A model generated the notes under the pieces. That model saw nothing but the letters and a program-made list of their open reading frames with translations. It searched no databases and was not told the DNA's origin. A DNA stretch of 64,000 nt, taken from assembly GCA_012520795.1 (NCBI GenBank), contig JAAYNP010000003.1, positions 1 to 64,000 on the forward strand, in the 5' to 3' direction. A program made the position numbers and the translations under genes. Position 1 is the first letter of the stretch. Each line of letters begins with the position of its first letter. Below, in pieces: positions 9,225 to 18,063 of this stretch. The stretch is from Bacillota bacterium (GTDB lineage: Bacteria; Bacillota; Limnochordia; Darwinibacteriales; DTU012).

Positions 9225-10178
9225 TTAGTCAAACAGCTTGCTTACAGGAAGTTCTTCAAAAATCCTTCTGATGGCTTCTGCAAACAAAGCTGCGACTGAC
9301 AATACCGTCAGTTTGGGGAACCGCTTGTCCGGTATAATGTTGATTGTATCAGTCGCTATCACTTCCTGGATTACACTCTCCTGCAAAAGCTGGGGTGCCT
9401 GCCCGGAAAAGACCGCATGAGTGCAGCAGGCGTAGACCGTTTTGGCGCCGTTGTCGATCAAAGCCTGTGCGCCTTGGATGATCGTCCCTCCGGTATCGAT
9501 TATATCGTCAAACAACACGCATGTTTTTCCCTGTACATCACCAATAATATTCATCACTTGGGATACGTTTGCGGCCGGACGGCGCTTGTCTACGATGGCC
9601 ATGGGGCAGTTGAGGCGTTTGGCCAGGGTGCGCGCCCGCACAACCCCTCCCACATCCGGGGCAACAACAATGTAATTGTCAAGCTCCTTGGATTTTAAGT
9701 ACCTCTCAATAATGGGCATCGCCCTCAGGTTATCCACCGGGATGTCAAAGAAACCTTGAATTTGGTCGGCGTGTAAATCCATGGTAACCACTCTGTCGGC
9801 ACCAGCCGCAGCCAGCAGATTGGCTACCAGTTTGGCGCCAATGGAATCACGGGGTTGGGTCTTCCGATCCTGGCGGGCATAACCATAATAAGGAATAACT
9901 GCGGCAACCATTTTGGCTGAAGCCCGTTTGATGGCATCAATCAACAGCAGCAGTTCCATCAGGTGGGTATCCGTAGGCTTATGGGTGGGTTGAATGATGA
10001 ACACTTCGTGGCCCCGCACTGTTTCCAGAATTTTGATGCTGATCTCGCCGTCCTGGAACCGACCGACTTCCGCTTTACCCAGCTCTACGCTTAAACAGGC
10101 GGCGATATTCTTGGCCAACTCAGGATTGGCATTACCGGTGACTAACTTCAGCTTTTTGTCATAGTGACTGACTCTCAC
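9225..10178 (-). CDS. prs: Ribose-phosphate pyrophosphokinase
   Basis: PRPP synthetase, making phosphoribosyl pyrophosphate from ribose 5-phosphate and ATP for nucleotide synthesis. The 317-residue protein shows YYGYARQDRKTQPR (ATP-binding flexible loop region), the metal-binding TMDLHADQIQGFFDIPVDNL signature, and the PRPP-binding CVLFDDIIDTGGTI motif. The start is GTG at 10178, with GGAGGG upstream. It directly follows glmU, with only three bases between the genes, as in Bacillus gcaD-prs. Confidence 0.98.
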   Translation of the reverse strand: MRVSHYDKKLKLVTGNANPELAKNIAACLSVELGKAEVGRFQDGEISIKILETVRGHEVFIIQPTHKPTDTHLMELLLLIDAIKRASAKMVAAVIPYYGYARQDRKTQPRDSIGAKLVANLLAAAGADRVVTMDLHADQIQGFFDIPVDNLRAMPIIERYLKSKELDNYIVVAPDVGGVVRARTLAKRLNCPMAIVDKRRPAANVSQVMNIIGDVQGKTCVLFDDIIDTGGTIIQGAQALIDNGAKTVYACCTHAVFSGQAPQLLQESVIQEVIATDTINIIPDKRFPKLTVLSVAALFAEAIRRIFEELPVSKLFD

Positions 10179-10181
10179 TTC

Positions 10182-11540
10182 CTAGCCCTCCATTTTGTTC
10201 CATCCCTCTTTGTTTACCTGCCGTGCCCTGGCAATGGCCAGGCTGTATTCGGGTACATCCTCGGTCACGGTTGAACCTGCTGCCACATAAGCTCCCTTGT
10301 TGAGCCTGACGGGAGCAACCAGGTTGGAATTGCTGCCAATGAAGCAGCGATCCTCAATGATGGTCTGATGTTTCTGCTTTCCGTCATAGTTGCAGGTAAT
10401 CGTGCCGCAGCCAATATTCACACGGGAGCCGACGATCGCGTCCCCGATATAACTCAGGTGCGGTATCTTGCTCTCGTCTGCCACCTGGCTGTTCTTTACT
10501 TCCACAAAATCACCTATCCGGCAGTGGGATCCGATCACAGTGCCCGGCCGGATGTAAGCAAACGGTCCCACAGTTGTATGGCCGCCGATCCTGCCCTGAA
10601 GGACCACTGCCTGTTCAATGATAACATGATCCGCAAGCTCCGCAGCTTCCAGGCGGACATTAGGCCCCACCAGGCAATTTGCCCCGATTTTGGTGCCTTT
10701 TTGGATGTATGTATTCGGGTAAATGATTGTATCGTTTCCGATTTCACAATCCGGTTCGACATAAGTCTGTTCAGGGTTGATGATGGTCACACCGTTGAGC
10801 ATGTGCCGATGGCAAATGCGGCGCCTCAGCAGCTGCTCGGCCTGGGACAACTGGATCCGGTCATTGACACCCAATGCCTCCTCAGGATCCGGCAAAGCAT
10901 AAGCGGCGACCGTATGCCCGTCCCGGACAAGCCCTGATATGACATCGGTAAGATAATACTCACCCTGTGCATTGTCGGGTGTTATTTCAGCCAAGTATTG
11001 GAATAATAGCCTGCTGTCAAAACAAAATGTGCCTGTATTTATCTCTTTAATCTGTTTTTGGGGTGGTAAAGCGTCTCTTTCCTCCACAATCTGCTGCACA
11101 TGGCCGGCTTCATTTCTGATCACCCGGCCGTATCCCCCGGGATCACCAACCACAGCGGTGACCACCGCGGCAGCCGCCTTTTGCTCCTGGTGGAAAGTTA
11201 AAACATCCTTGAATGTTTCCGCCCTAAAAAGCGGCGTGTCTGCACATGCGACCAATACCGGGCCGTCTACACCAGCCATCATCTCCCGGCACTGATCAAC
11301 TGCGTGGCCGGTCCCAAGCTGTTCTGCCTGGACTACATAATTGATGCCGGGTACAGCTTGGCGTACCTGTTCGCCGCCGTGCCCGATCACAAGATAGATC
11401 CGGTCAATTCCAGCAGCCCGGACACTGTCGGCTGCTAACTTGACCATCGGCACCCCGCAGACTTTGTGCAGCGGCTTGGGAAGCTCCGATTTCATCCTTT
11501 GCCCTTGCCCTGCGGCCAAAATAATCGCGCTGGCTGTCAA
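10182..11540 (-). CDS. glmU: Bifunctional N-acetylglucosamine-1-P uridyltransferase / glucosamine-1-P acetyltransferase
   Basis: GlmU performs the last two steps to UDP-GlcNAc, the precursor of cell-wall peptidoglycan. The N-terminal pyrophosphorylase domain has AIILAAGQGQRMKSELPKPL; the C-terminal acetyltransferase is a left-handed beta helix of hexapeptide repeats with the catalytic-region YIGDAIVGSRVNIGCGTITCNYDG. I place the start at TTG 11540 (452 residues), since AAAGGGGGAGA precedes it and the 14 extra residues in the track are not family-like. It follows tRNA-Gln on the same strand. Confidence 0.97.
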   Translation of the reverse strand: MTASAIILAAGQGQRMKSELPKPLHKVCGVPMVKLAADSVRAAGIDRIYLVIGHGGEQVRQAVPGINYVVQAEQLGTGHAVDQCREMMAGVDGPVLVACADTPLFRAETFKDVLTFHQEQKAAAAVVTAVVGDPGGYGRVIRNEAGHVQQIVEERDALPPQKQIKEINTGTFCFDSRLLFQYLAEITPDNAQGEYYLTDVISGLVRDGHTVAAYALPDPEEALGVNDRIQLSQAEQLLRRRICHRHMLNGVTIINPEQTYVEPDCEIGNDTIIYPNTYIQKGTKIGANCLVGPNVRLEAAELADHVIIEQAVVLQGRIGGHTTVGPFAYIRPGTVIGSHCRIGDFVEVKNSQVADESKIPHLSYIGDAIVGSRVNIGCGTITCNYDGKQKHQTIIEDRCFIGSNSNLVAPVRLNKGAYVAAGSTVTEDVPEYSLAIARARQVNKEGWNKMEG

Positions 11541-11644
11541 TCGCTCTCCCCCTTTGCAGTTGGATTTCTTTGACAATTTCATCCTTCGTGATTAAAAAAC
11601 CATTTCCCTGCAAGAAACAACCTAACACTAACATTTTGCCCCAA

Positions 11645-11669
11645 AATAAAAAAAGCCCTCGATTCGAGG
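11645..11669 (-). terminator. Terminator downstream of tRNA-Gln
   Basis: On the minus strand CCTCG-AAT-CGAGG is followed by GC and a run of seven T residues, starting 12 bases after the tRNA CCA end. It should separate the tRNA transcript from glmU. Confidence 0.8.
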
Positions 11670-11680
11670 TGGAATAAAAA

Positions 11681-11755
11681 TGGCAGGGGTGACTGGATTC
11701 GAACCAGTGATCCTGGAGTCAGAGTCCAGTGCCTTAACCGCTTGGCCACACCCCA
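11681..11755 (-). tRNA. tRNA-Gln (anticodon CUG)
   Basis: The minus strand folds as a cloverleaf: acceptor TGGGGTG with CACCCCT, a D arm closed by GCC/GGC with AAGCGGTTAA in the loop, anticodon stem CTGGA/TCCAG around loop CTCTGAC (anticodon CTG), and a T arm ACTGG-TTCGAAT-CCAGT. Discriminator G73 and an encoded CCA follow. The anticodon reads CAG, hence glutamine, and the sequence resembles bacterial tRNA-Gln. Position 1 and 72 are both U, so the first acceptor pair is not formed, whereas tRNA-Gln usually has U1-A72. Confidence 0.95.
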
Positions 11756-11805
11756 ATGTCCATTAACAGTATAGCAAAATGCGTAGGAGAGGTCAACTGT
11801 AAAAA

Positions 11806-13599
11806 TTAGAGCTCCGGGAAAAACATCGCCTCCATGAAGTGCTCTTGGAAATCTGCCCGGGCTGACAGTTCAATATACGTTATCCGCTGCTTCAAACCGG
11901 CGATTCTCGCTTTGGCACCCCGATCCAGAAGGTATTGTTTTGCCCCCGCCCCGGCACCATTGCCCAATTTCACCACTTTTTTCAGCAGGGTTTTGGGGAT
12001 CAGGCCCAGGACCGCGGCGCTCTCAGGGTTGATGTAATTGCCAAACCCTCCCGCCAGGTAGAGCCGGTCAATATCCGTTTCCCTGATGGCTGCTTCCTTC
12101 ATCAGGATGCGGATCCCAGCGGCAATCGCACCGGCTGCCAGCTGGTATTCTCGCACATCTTTTTGAGTTAAAAAGATTTCCTTGCCGGGGATGACGCGGT
12201 ATGCCCGCTGCCCCAAATATTCTGCCAACCGCCCCTCTGCCCGGCCTTCCTGAAATGCGCCTGTAGAGCTTATGATGCCCTGGGAATACAGGGCGGCTAT
12301 AATATCCACCAACCCGGAGCCGCAAATGCCTTTGGGTTCCTGGTTGGCTATGATTTGACAGCTGATTTCACCGTTTGCCTCCACTTGATAACCTGCAATT
12401 GCCCCAGGAGCCCCGATCATGCCAAAGGTGATGTTGGCTCCTTCAAACGCCGGCCCTGCCGCTGCCGAACAGGCGAAGGCCCGCTCTCTGTTCCCGAGAA
12501 CAATCTCTCCGTTGGTGCCGATGTCCACCAGCAGGCGCCATTTCTCCGATTCAAAGTCGGCAGCCAGCAGATCGGCAATGATATCTGCCCCGACATAACC
12601 GGATACGGACGGCAGCAGCTCGACCAGCCCTTCAGGATAGATCTCCAGGCCCAGTTCCCGACCGGATAACTCCAACCCATCTGTAAAAACCGGCACATAA
12701 GGGGCGTTGGCAATGCCGGCGGCGCTGACGCCAAGCAGCATGTGGAGCATTACTGTGTTGCCGGCAACGGCGGCGTGGTAGATCCTGGCCGGATCGATGC
12801 CGTGCCGTGAGGCCAGGTGGCGAATACCTTCGTTGAGAGCTTTTAGTAATGTTTGCTTCAGTTCGCGGCAGCCTTCAGCATGGTTGATTGTGTAGTCGAT
12901 CCGGGAAATCACATCAGCGCCGTAGCGGCTTTGGGGATTGGCAAAAGCATAAGCCCCAACTTGTACTCCGTTCGCCAGGTTGATCAGGTAAAGCACTACT
13001 GTGGTGGTGCCGATATCAACAGCAATGCTGTAAGGAACGGCTTTCTCCTTGCCGGCTTCGCCATCGTCAACAGCAATGACTTTATCGCCTTTATAGGTGA
13101 CCAGCAAGTCCAGTTTCCGGCTTAATTCGCCCAAGCGGCGCAAGGCTTCGGGTGCAGCCTCCCTGCAGCCCAACTGCTGCTGCAACCTGCTCCAGCAATC
13201 ATGCTGCCGATCGATCCGGGGCTGTTCCAGACGGATCTCTTCCTGTCTGATGTGGGGATCTGGCTGGAAATCACCGGCAAGCCCATCCGCAAGGATCACC
13301 AGCTGTTGAGCTGGAGAAAGGTCGACTTCCAAATCGCCGGTGACTTGGATCTGGCATGCCAGGCGGATGCCGTCGTCGATTTGAGCCTGGGTAAGATGCT
13401 TCCTTTCCGAGGCCGTCACTGTCCCGGCCCGGCCCCGCACCCTGGCCAGGCACTTGCCGCACCGGCCCTTTCCCCCGCAAGGGCTGTATACACTGTGGCC
13501 ATGCTGATGCAAAAGCTCCAGCAAATTGGCTCCAGACGGGCACAGGATGGTTTCAGCCCGGTTCTGAAAGCGGATTTTGACTACCCATTTGGCTGCCAT
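11806..13599 (-). CDS. RACo-like corrinoid-protein reductive activator (2Fe-2S plus ASKHA ATPase)
   Basis: This resembles RACo, which uses ATP to reactivate corrinoid proteins that have oxidised from Co(I) to Co(II). Residues 1-95 are a plant-type [2Fe-2S] ferredoxin domain with Cys41, Cys47, Cys50 (SPCGGKGRCGKC) and Cys82. A middle linker is followed by the ASKHA actin-like ATPase: SIAVDIGTTTVVLYL, LLVDIGTNGEIVLG, EPKGICGSGLVD and LAGGFGNYI. I prefer ATG 13599 to GTG 13614 because GGAGG is 8 bases upstream. The UroD/MtaA-like gene lies just upstream, so the pair probably serves one corrinoid methyl-transfer system, whose corrinoid protein is not in the window. Confidence 0.88.
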   Translation of the reverse strand: MAAKWVVKIRFQNRAETILCPSGANLLELLHQHGHSVYSPCGGKGRCGKCLARVRGRAGTVTASERKHLTQAQIDDGIRLACQIQVTGDLEVDLSPAQQLVILADGLAGDFQPDPHIRQEEIRLEQPRIDRQHDCWSRLQQQLGCREAAPEALRRLGELSRKLDLLVTYKGDKVIAVDDGEAGKEKAVPYSIAVDIGTTTVVLYLINLANGVQVGAYAFANPQSRYGADVISRIDYTINHAEGCRELKQTLLKALNEGIRHLASRHGIDPARIYHAAVAGNTVMLHMLLGVSAAGIANAPYVPVFTDGLELSGRELGLEIYPEGLVELLPSVSGYVGADIIADLLAADFESEKWRLLVDIGTNGEIVLGNRERAFACSAAAGPAFEGANITFGMIGAPGAIAGYQVEANGEISCQIIANQEPKGICGSGLVDIIAALYSQGIISSTGAFQEGRAEGRLAEYLGQRAYRVIPGKEIFLTQKDVREYQLAAGAIAAGIRILMKEAAIRETDIDRLYLAGGFGNYINPESAAVLGLIPKTLLKKVVKLGNGAGAGAKQYLLDRGAKARIAGLKQRITYIELSARADFQEHFMEAMFFPEL

Positions 13600-13737
13600 C
13601 TCCACTGCCTCCACCTGCCTTGACTCATTCCGTGGTTCGTTTTCCTAATTGGCCCCCAATGAAAATGCCGGGCCTTTTCCTACCCAGCATTTAATTCTGC
13701 CAAATTAATGTGAACTCCTCTAATCAAGCAATGCTCA

Positions 13738-14775
13738 TTAATACTTGCCGTATTCCTTTGCCATTCTGACGATTGTCCTGGCATGCTCAAGACCCAGGTT
13801 GGCCGGGTACTCACAACCGGTTGCCAGGATAAACCCACCGCCCGCTTTGTAGTCGTCGATCTCCCGGCGGCATTCTTCCTCCAGTTCTTCCTGAGTGCAG
13901 GTAAGCAGCCAGGTGGGGGGAATCCGCCCGATCAAGGTCACCTGGGATCCATATTTTTCCTTCAATTCCCGGGGTGACTGGCAATCATCGGGAAGGTGGA
14001 GGAATGAAATGGCCACTGGCTTCATGGTCTCAATCTGGGCATCAAAATAAATGCCGTTGCCGCAGTTGTGGATCATCACTTGGCAGCCGTGTTTTCTTAT
14101 CCGTTCTGCGATGCGCCTGACATACGGGCCTTCAAACTCAAGCCACATAGACTTGCTCATAATCGACTGGGATGCATAAAGAGTATCCAGCATAATCGCG
14201 GGAACGCCTGTGGCAGCCAGGGCATCAACATACTCCAGCAGAGTTTCGGTTACCGCTGCCACTCCATTTTTGACAGCATCCGGATCATCAAGAATATCCA
14301 TGAACAGATCGGCCTGCCCCCGCATCATGCTTAAGACCCCCAACGGGCCAAAGACAAAGGCCACCACCGGTACATCAGCGCCTTTGCTGTTCATCAGGCG
14401 GCCGCAGAGCTCGACCATGCCCTTCATCCTGATGGAATCTATAAACCTGATTGGCTGCAGAGCATTGATATCAGCGGTGTTTTTCAGCATGTAACGGTTA
14501 AAGTCCGGATGGGCTGCTTCGTTTTCCGGATAGATCACCGATTGGCCGAAATCCGCGGCTTCCACCGATAGATCGATCAAAGTGCAGATAACATCCAGAT
14601 CAAACTCTTCAGTAACCTTTTCGTAAGCTTCAGCACAGACATCCATATCGGTGCTCCACCGCGGATAAGATGCACCAACCAATTTCCTGGCGACACCGCA
14701 CATCAGCGGATAAACCGGAACTCGATCCGCTTCCTTGTGCTGCAGTGTTAAAGTCACCCGTTCTATAGGCTTCAT
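13738..14775 (-). CDS. Uroporphyrinogen decarboxylase-family protein, MtaA/corrinoid methyltransferase-like
   Basis: A TIM-barrel protein of the UroD superfamily. The MtaA-like branch contains zinc methyltransferases that move methyl groups between corrinoid proteins and thiols. Signs of that branch are the putative zinc ligands HNCGN at about residue 245 and a late Cys in LATGCEYP, together with the neighbouring RACo-like gene. It does not look like HemE, since no heme genes are nearby. The start ATG at 14775 has GGGAGGG 5 bases upstream; the track's ten extra residues are unlikely. Its substrate cannot be inferred. Confidence 0.8.
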   Translation of the reverse strand: MKPIERVTLTLQHKEADRVPVYPLMCGVARKLVGASYPRWSTDMDVCAEAYEKVTEEFDLDVICTLIDLSVEAADFGQSVIYPENEAAHPDFNRYMLKNTADINALQPIRFIDSIRMKGMVELCGRLMNSKGADVPVVAFVFGPLGVLSMMRGQADLFMDILDDPDAVKNGVAAVTETLLEYVDALAATGVPAIMLDTLYASQSIMSKSMWLEFEGPYVRRIAERIRKHGCQVMIHNCGNGIYFDAQIETMKPVAISFLHLPDDCQSPRELKEKYGSQVTLIGRIPPTWLLTCTQEELEEECRREIDDYKAGGGFILATGCEYPANLGLEHARTIVRMAKEYGKY

Positions 14776-14924
14776 GGTATCCCTCCCGATTCTTGCGTAA
14801 CACATCCGCTCCCGTCTGTCTGGCAGCGTTCTGAGTAAGCGGCGGATCTCATATTAATCATAACAAACATGATGGGAAACATATTGTAATAATCCCGGTG
14901 ATTTTTATACTATTTTTCCCAGTT

Positions 14925-14963
14925 AAAAAAACTCCCCGGCACTGTGACAGTGCTGTCAGGGAG
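14925..14963 (-). terminator. Terminator of purR operon
   Basis: On the minus strand CTCCCTGACAGCACTG-TCA-CAGTGCCGGGGAG forms a long stem with a small internal mismatch, followed by TTTTTTT. It sits about 30 bases beyond the purR stop codon and ends the ispE-ntp-purR group. Confidence 0.85.
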
Positions 14964-14994
14964 CTTCTCAGGCTATAAATGTGGACTGCTTGAC

Positions 14995-15807
14995 TTATGG
15001 CTTAATCCAGGCAGCCGGCACTGCCTGGACACTCTGATTGGCTGGATCGATCTCCTCAAGGCAGATAAAAGATACATAGTCTTTGACGAGCTTCGCCGCG
15101 GGCCGTTTTGTCTCGATAAGGATGCCCATCCCCACCACGTCCGACTCGAATTCCGCCATCAGCTCTGTCAATCCCCGCAGAGTCCCACCGGCCCGCATGA
15201 AGTCGTCAACAAGCAGCACCCGGGATCCTTCAGGCAAAGCTCTCCGGGCAAGGGACATGGTTTGAATCCGCTGGGACGATCCGGACAGATAATTGACAGT
15301 GACAACGGAGCCGTCAACGGCCTGTGAAATCCTGCGCACGACCACCATGGGCACGTTCAGGTAATGGGCGGTGGCCATTGCCAGCGGGATACCGCTTGTC
15401 TCCACCGTGACAATATACTGCGGGGCAGCCGCGGCAAAGTAAGCGGCAAAGATTTCACCAATTTCATCAATCACCACAGGATCAGATGTGAGGTCGTTCA
15501 AATAAATGAATCCGCCCGGAAGGATTCGCCCGGGATCCGACAGCTTCCGGCACAGCCGGTTGATGCGGGTGAACAATTCCGTACCGGATATTTTCGGCAC
15601 GTACCGCACTCCGCCGGCAGCCCCCGGCAGCGTTTCTATCTTCCCCATTCCCATGTCGGCGAAAGCTGCTTTGATCACTGCCAAGTCTTCACTGAGGCTT
15701 GATTTTGCCGCTCCAAACATCCGGGCAAAATCAGTTAGAGAGAACAAATGATAAGGGCGTTGGGTAAGGGTTTTGGCAATAACTGCAATGCGGTGACTCC
15801 GGCGCAT
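14995..15807 (-). CDS. purR: Purine operon repressor PurR (Bacillus type)
   Basis: This PurR represses purine genes and is relieved by PRPP. Residues 1-75 form a winged helix (RSHRIAVIAKTLTQRPYHLFSL onward); the rest is a phosphoribosyltransferase-like domain with the PRPP-binding loop VLLVDDFMRAGGTLRG. At 270 residues it matches the family. It lies downstream of ispE and a nucleotidyltransferase gene, a common arrangement near spoVG-glmU; no spoVG is seen here. I found no PurBox in the immediate area. Confidence 0.95.
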   Translation of the reverse strand: MRRSHRIAVIAKTLTQRPYHLFSLTDFARMFGAAKSSLSEDLAVIKAAFADMGMGKIETLPGAAGGVRYVPKISGTELFTRINRLCRKLSDPGRILPGGFIYLNDLTSDPVVIDEIGEIFAAYFAAAAPQYIVTVETSGIPLAMATAHYLNVPMVVVRRISQAVDGSVVTVNYLSGSSQRIQTMSLARRALPEGSRVLLVDDFMRAGGTLRGLTELMAEFESDVVGMGILIETKRPAAKLVKDYVSFICLEEIDPANQSVQAVPAAWIKP

Positions 15808-15823
15808 GTTCCACCTCCTGACA

Positions 15824-16576
15824 TTACGGCTGGCTCAACACCCTTTGGGCCAGTTCCCAATCACTTGGTTTGTCGACATCGGTGCCGATTTGAGGATATG
15901 AGGTTATCACTGCCGTCGCATTGATTCCAAAAAGGTGTTTGACCCTGCGCTCAACTTCCGCAATCCTAAGGCAGCGGAAAATGAACTTGACCAGGATCCG
16001 AAAACCCAGTAATTTGACAATATCAAACGGTTTTTTCCTTAAAACAACCACCCGCTGGATCACCTGTTTGGAGCCTTGAACGAACTTAGGTGCCACTAGC
16101 ACCATGTTACCGCCGGTATAAGTGCCATCCTTAAGCTTCACATAAGTCCGGGCCACCCCGGGGTAGACTGCTTCATTGGCATCCTTGCTGACAATAGGAT
16201 AAAACAAATCCTGGCTTTGGCCCTGGCAGCGGGCGAGAAAATCATCCACAGCGGCGGATGCCAGCATGGGAATATCCGATGTGACAACCAGCACATGGTT
16301 TTCCGTCCCCAGATAGTTCAAGCCGATTTCTATGTTCTCCACCAAGGATTCGCCGCATTCCAGCAAGACTGCGTCGTCGTCTATCTGCCCTTTGAACTCG
16401 GGATAACCGACCACAACAATCCTGCGGATCTGTGCCGATCCTTTGAGGGCGTCAATCACATAATTCACCATTGGCCTACCATTTATCGGGATCAACGCTT
16501 CATATGGGCTGGAACTGACTTCCCGCAGTTTACCGTCGTTTTTTGCACCTGCAAGGACTATCGCATCGACTTGCAT
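15824..16576 (-). CDS. MobA-like nucleotidyltransferase family protein
   Basis: A GT-A fold NTP transferase. The N-terminus QVDAIVLAGAKNDGKLRE is a variant of the nucleotide-binding LAGG loop, followed by YEALIPINGRPMVNYVIDAL, and VLVVTSDIPMLA carries the metal-binding Asp. The C-terminal part (about residues 180-250) is not recognised but contains a basic, hydrophobic stretch (LLGFRILVKFIFRCLRI). Genes of this type commonly lie between ispE and purR in clostridia. The substrate is unknown; spacing to ispE (13 bases) indicates one operon. Confidence 0.8.
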   Translation of the reverse strand: MQVDAIVLAGAKNDGKLREVSSSPYEALIPINGRPMVNYVIDALKGSAQIRRIVVVGYPEFKGQIDDDAVLLECGESLVENIEIGLNYLGTENHVLVVTSDIPMLASAAVDDFLARCQGQSQDLFYPIVSKDANEAVYPGVARTYVKLKDGTYTGGNMVLVAPKFVQGSKQVIQRVVVLRKKPFDIVKLLGFRILVKFIFRCLRIAEVERRVKHLFGINATAVITSYPQIGTDVDKPSDWELAQRVLSQP

Positions 16577-16589
16577 CGTTGTGCCACCT

Positions 16590-17453
16590 CTATTCCTTTA
16601 CGACTGAAATCCCGGCAACCCATGGCTTGGTGATCGCCATCCAGCACTGATCCTGCCAGCCTGCGACAAACTGGGCGGCCAACCGGCGCGAGGTAAAAAC
16701 ACCCACTACGGTAGGGCCGCTTCCCGACATCATGCTTGCTTTTGCGCCGGCTCGTACCATCCGCTCCCGCCAAAGGCCGATTTCGGGGACAAATGACGTG
16801 CTGATCGGTTCCAGGGCATTCCCAAAGTAGCGCGTTATGTCTTCTCCCTGGCGCAGGGCTTGAACCAGCCTGCTGGTGTACCGATCGCCAAAGTCACTTG
16901 GTTTCAGAGCCTGAAACACCTCTTTGGTACTGATCGAGGGATTGGGCTTGGCCAGGACAAATTCAAAACAGTCGACCAGCGGGAGTTCGGTGAGTTGTTC
17001 TCCGATTCCTTCAGCCAACAAGGTTCCGCCTTGCAGACAAAAAGCCACATCGGCACCTAGTTTCACTGCCAGTTTTTGCAGCCCGGATATACAGAACGGA
17101 GTCCCGTACAGTTGGTTCAGCGCCCACAAAACGGCAGCTGCGTTGGCGCTGCCCCCAGCCAATCCAGCTGCTATTGGCAGGTTCTTCTCCAAGATAATCC
17201 TGGCACCCTGTGTAAGCGATGCTGCTTCGAAAAACCGCTGCGCCGCCTTATAGGCCAGGTTTTCTTGAGCTGGGATCGAACTGATGTTAACCTGTAGATC
17301 GATTCCTGCTGCTGTTTTTGAAACTGTTAGTTTGTCTGCCAGGGCAATGGACTGCATGACGCTGCGGATCTGGTGGTAACCATTGCTGTAACGGTCCAGG
17401 ATATCCAGGCTCAGGTTGATCTTGCCGTGGGCTTTGACTACAATCGACTGCAT
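16590..17453 (-). CDS. ispE: 4-diphosphocytidyl-2-C-methyl-D-erythritol kinase
   Basis: IspE phosphorylates CDP-methylerythritol in the non-mevalonate isoprenoid pathway. It is a GHMP kinase: the N-terminal AHGKINLSLDILDRYSNGYHQI is typical of IspE, the ATP-binding loop is PIAAGLAGGSANAAAV, and the C-terminal SMMSGSGPTVVGVF is the third motif. GAGGTGAATGC precedes the ATG. It heads the ispE-nucleotidyltransferase-purR group. Confidence 0.97.
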   Translation of the reverse strand: MQSIVVKAHGKINLSLDILDRYSNGYHQIRSVMQSIALADKLTVSKTAAGIDLQVNISSIPAQENLAYKAAQRFFEAASLTQGARIILEKNLPIAAGLAGGSANAAAVLWALNQLYGTPFCISGLQKLAVKLGADVAFCLQGGTLLAEGIGEQLTELPLVDCFEFVLAKPNPSISTKEVFQALKPSDFGDRYTSRLVQALRQGEDITRYFGNALEPISTSFVPEIGLWRERMVRAGAKASMMSGSGPTVVGVFTSRRLAAQFVAGWQDQCWMAITKPWVAGISVVKE

Positions 17454-17525
17454 GCATTCACCTCATTACGTTTCAATTATTCCGCATGAGGGGAATTTTT
17501 CCTGCAATTATTTGGCGGATGTTCG

Positions 17526-17957
17526 CTAGTGGTGTAAGATCAGCCAGGCACTGAAGGCCATCAGGCCAATGCCAATCCCTTTCCACCAATTGAATGGAAT
17601 CGGTTCCAGACCGAACAGCCCCAAATGGTCTATGAAGGCGGCCGTGGATACCTGCCCAACAATGATGGCGGTGGTGGCCGCCGCCACACCTGTCTGCTCG
17701 ATGCTTACCATCACTCCATAGACTATGCCCACGCCAAGAATCCCTCCGATGAAATTGTACCAGGGTACACTCGGCAGCATCTGCCACTGGGATTTGCCTA
17801 CACCGAACAGCAAGAGCGCCAGGGCAAATGCTGTCCCCACCAGATGGACGATAAAGGTTCCGGGCACAAGGCCGATTTTCTTGCTTAGTGCAGTGTTCAG
17901 CGAACCTTGAACTGCCATGGCGATACCTGAGACAGCTGCTGCAACCAATGCCAGCAT
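17526..17957 (-). CDS. YdcZ-type (DMT family) inner membrane transporter
   Basis: A small membrane protein of the DUF606/YdcZ branch of the drug/metabolite transporter superfamily. Five hydrophobic segments fill the 143 residues, and the signature LVAAAVSGIAMAVQGSLNTAL and GQVSTAAFIDHLGLFG are typical. ATG 17957 is chosen over the track start at 17987 because GGAGGT is 7 bases upstream. YdcZ proteins often function as pairs or as fused tandems; only one is present here. The substrate is unknown. Confidence 0.85.
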   Translation of the reverse strand: MLALVAAAVSGIAMAVQGSLNTALSKKIGLVPGTFIVHLVGTAFALALLLFGVGKSQWQMLPSVPWYNFIGGILGVGIVYGVMVSIEQTGVAAATTAIIVGQVSTAAFIDHLGLFGLEPIPFNWWKGIGIGLMAFSAWLILHH

Positions 17958-18009
17958 TTCTATTACCTCCTTGCCTTGCGCAATCAATCCGTCTTATTAT
18001 TACCCTTTT

Positions 18010-18044
18010 TTGCCAAATTAAAATGGGCCGGTGGCGACCCATTT
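18010..18044 (-). terminator. Terminator of the SipL-like gene
   Basis: On the minus strand AAATGGG and CCCATTT form a 7-bp stem around a 10-base loop, followed by TAATTT. It lies 20 bases after the stop codon of the SPOCS/LysM gene. Confidence 0.6.
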
Positions 18045-18063
18045 CCAAATCATGCTGTCTGGG

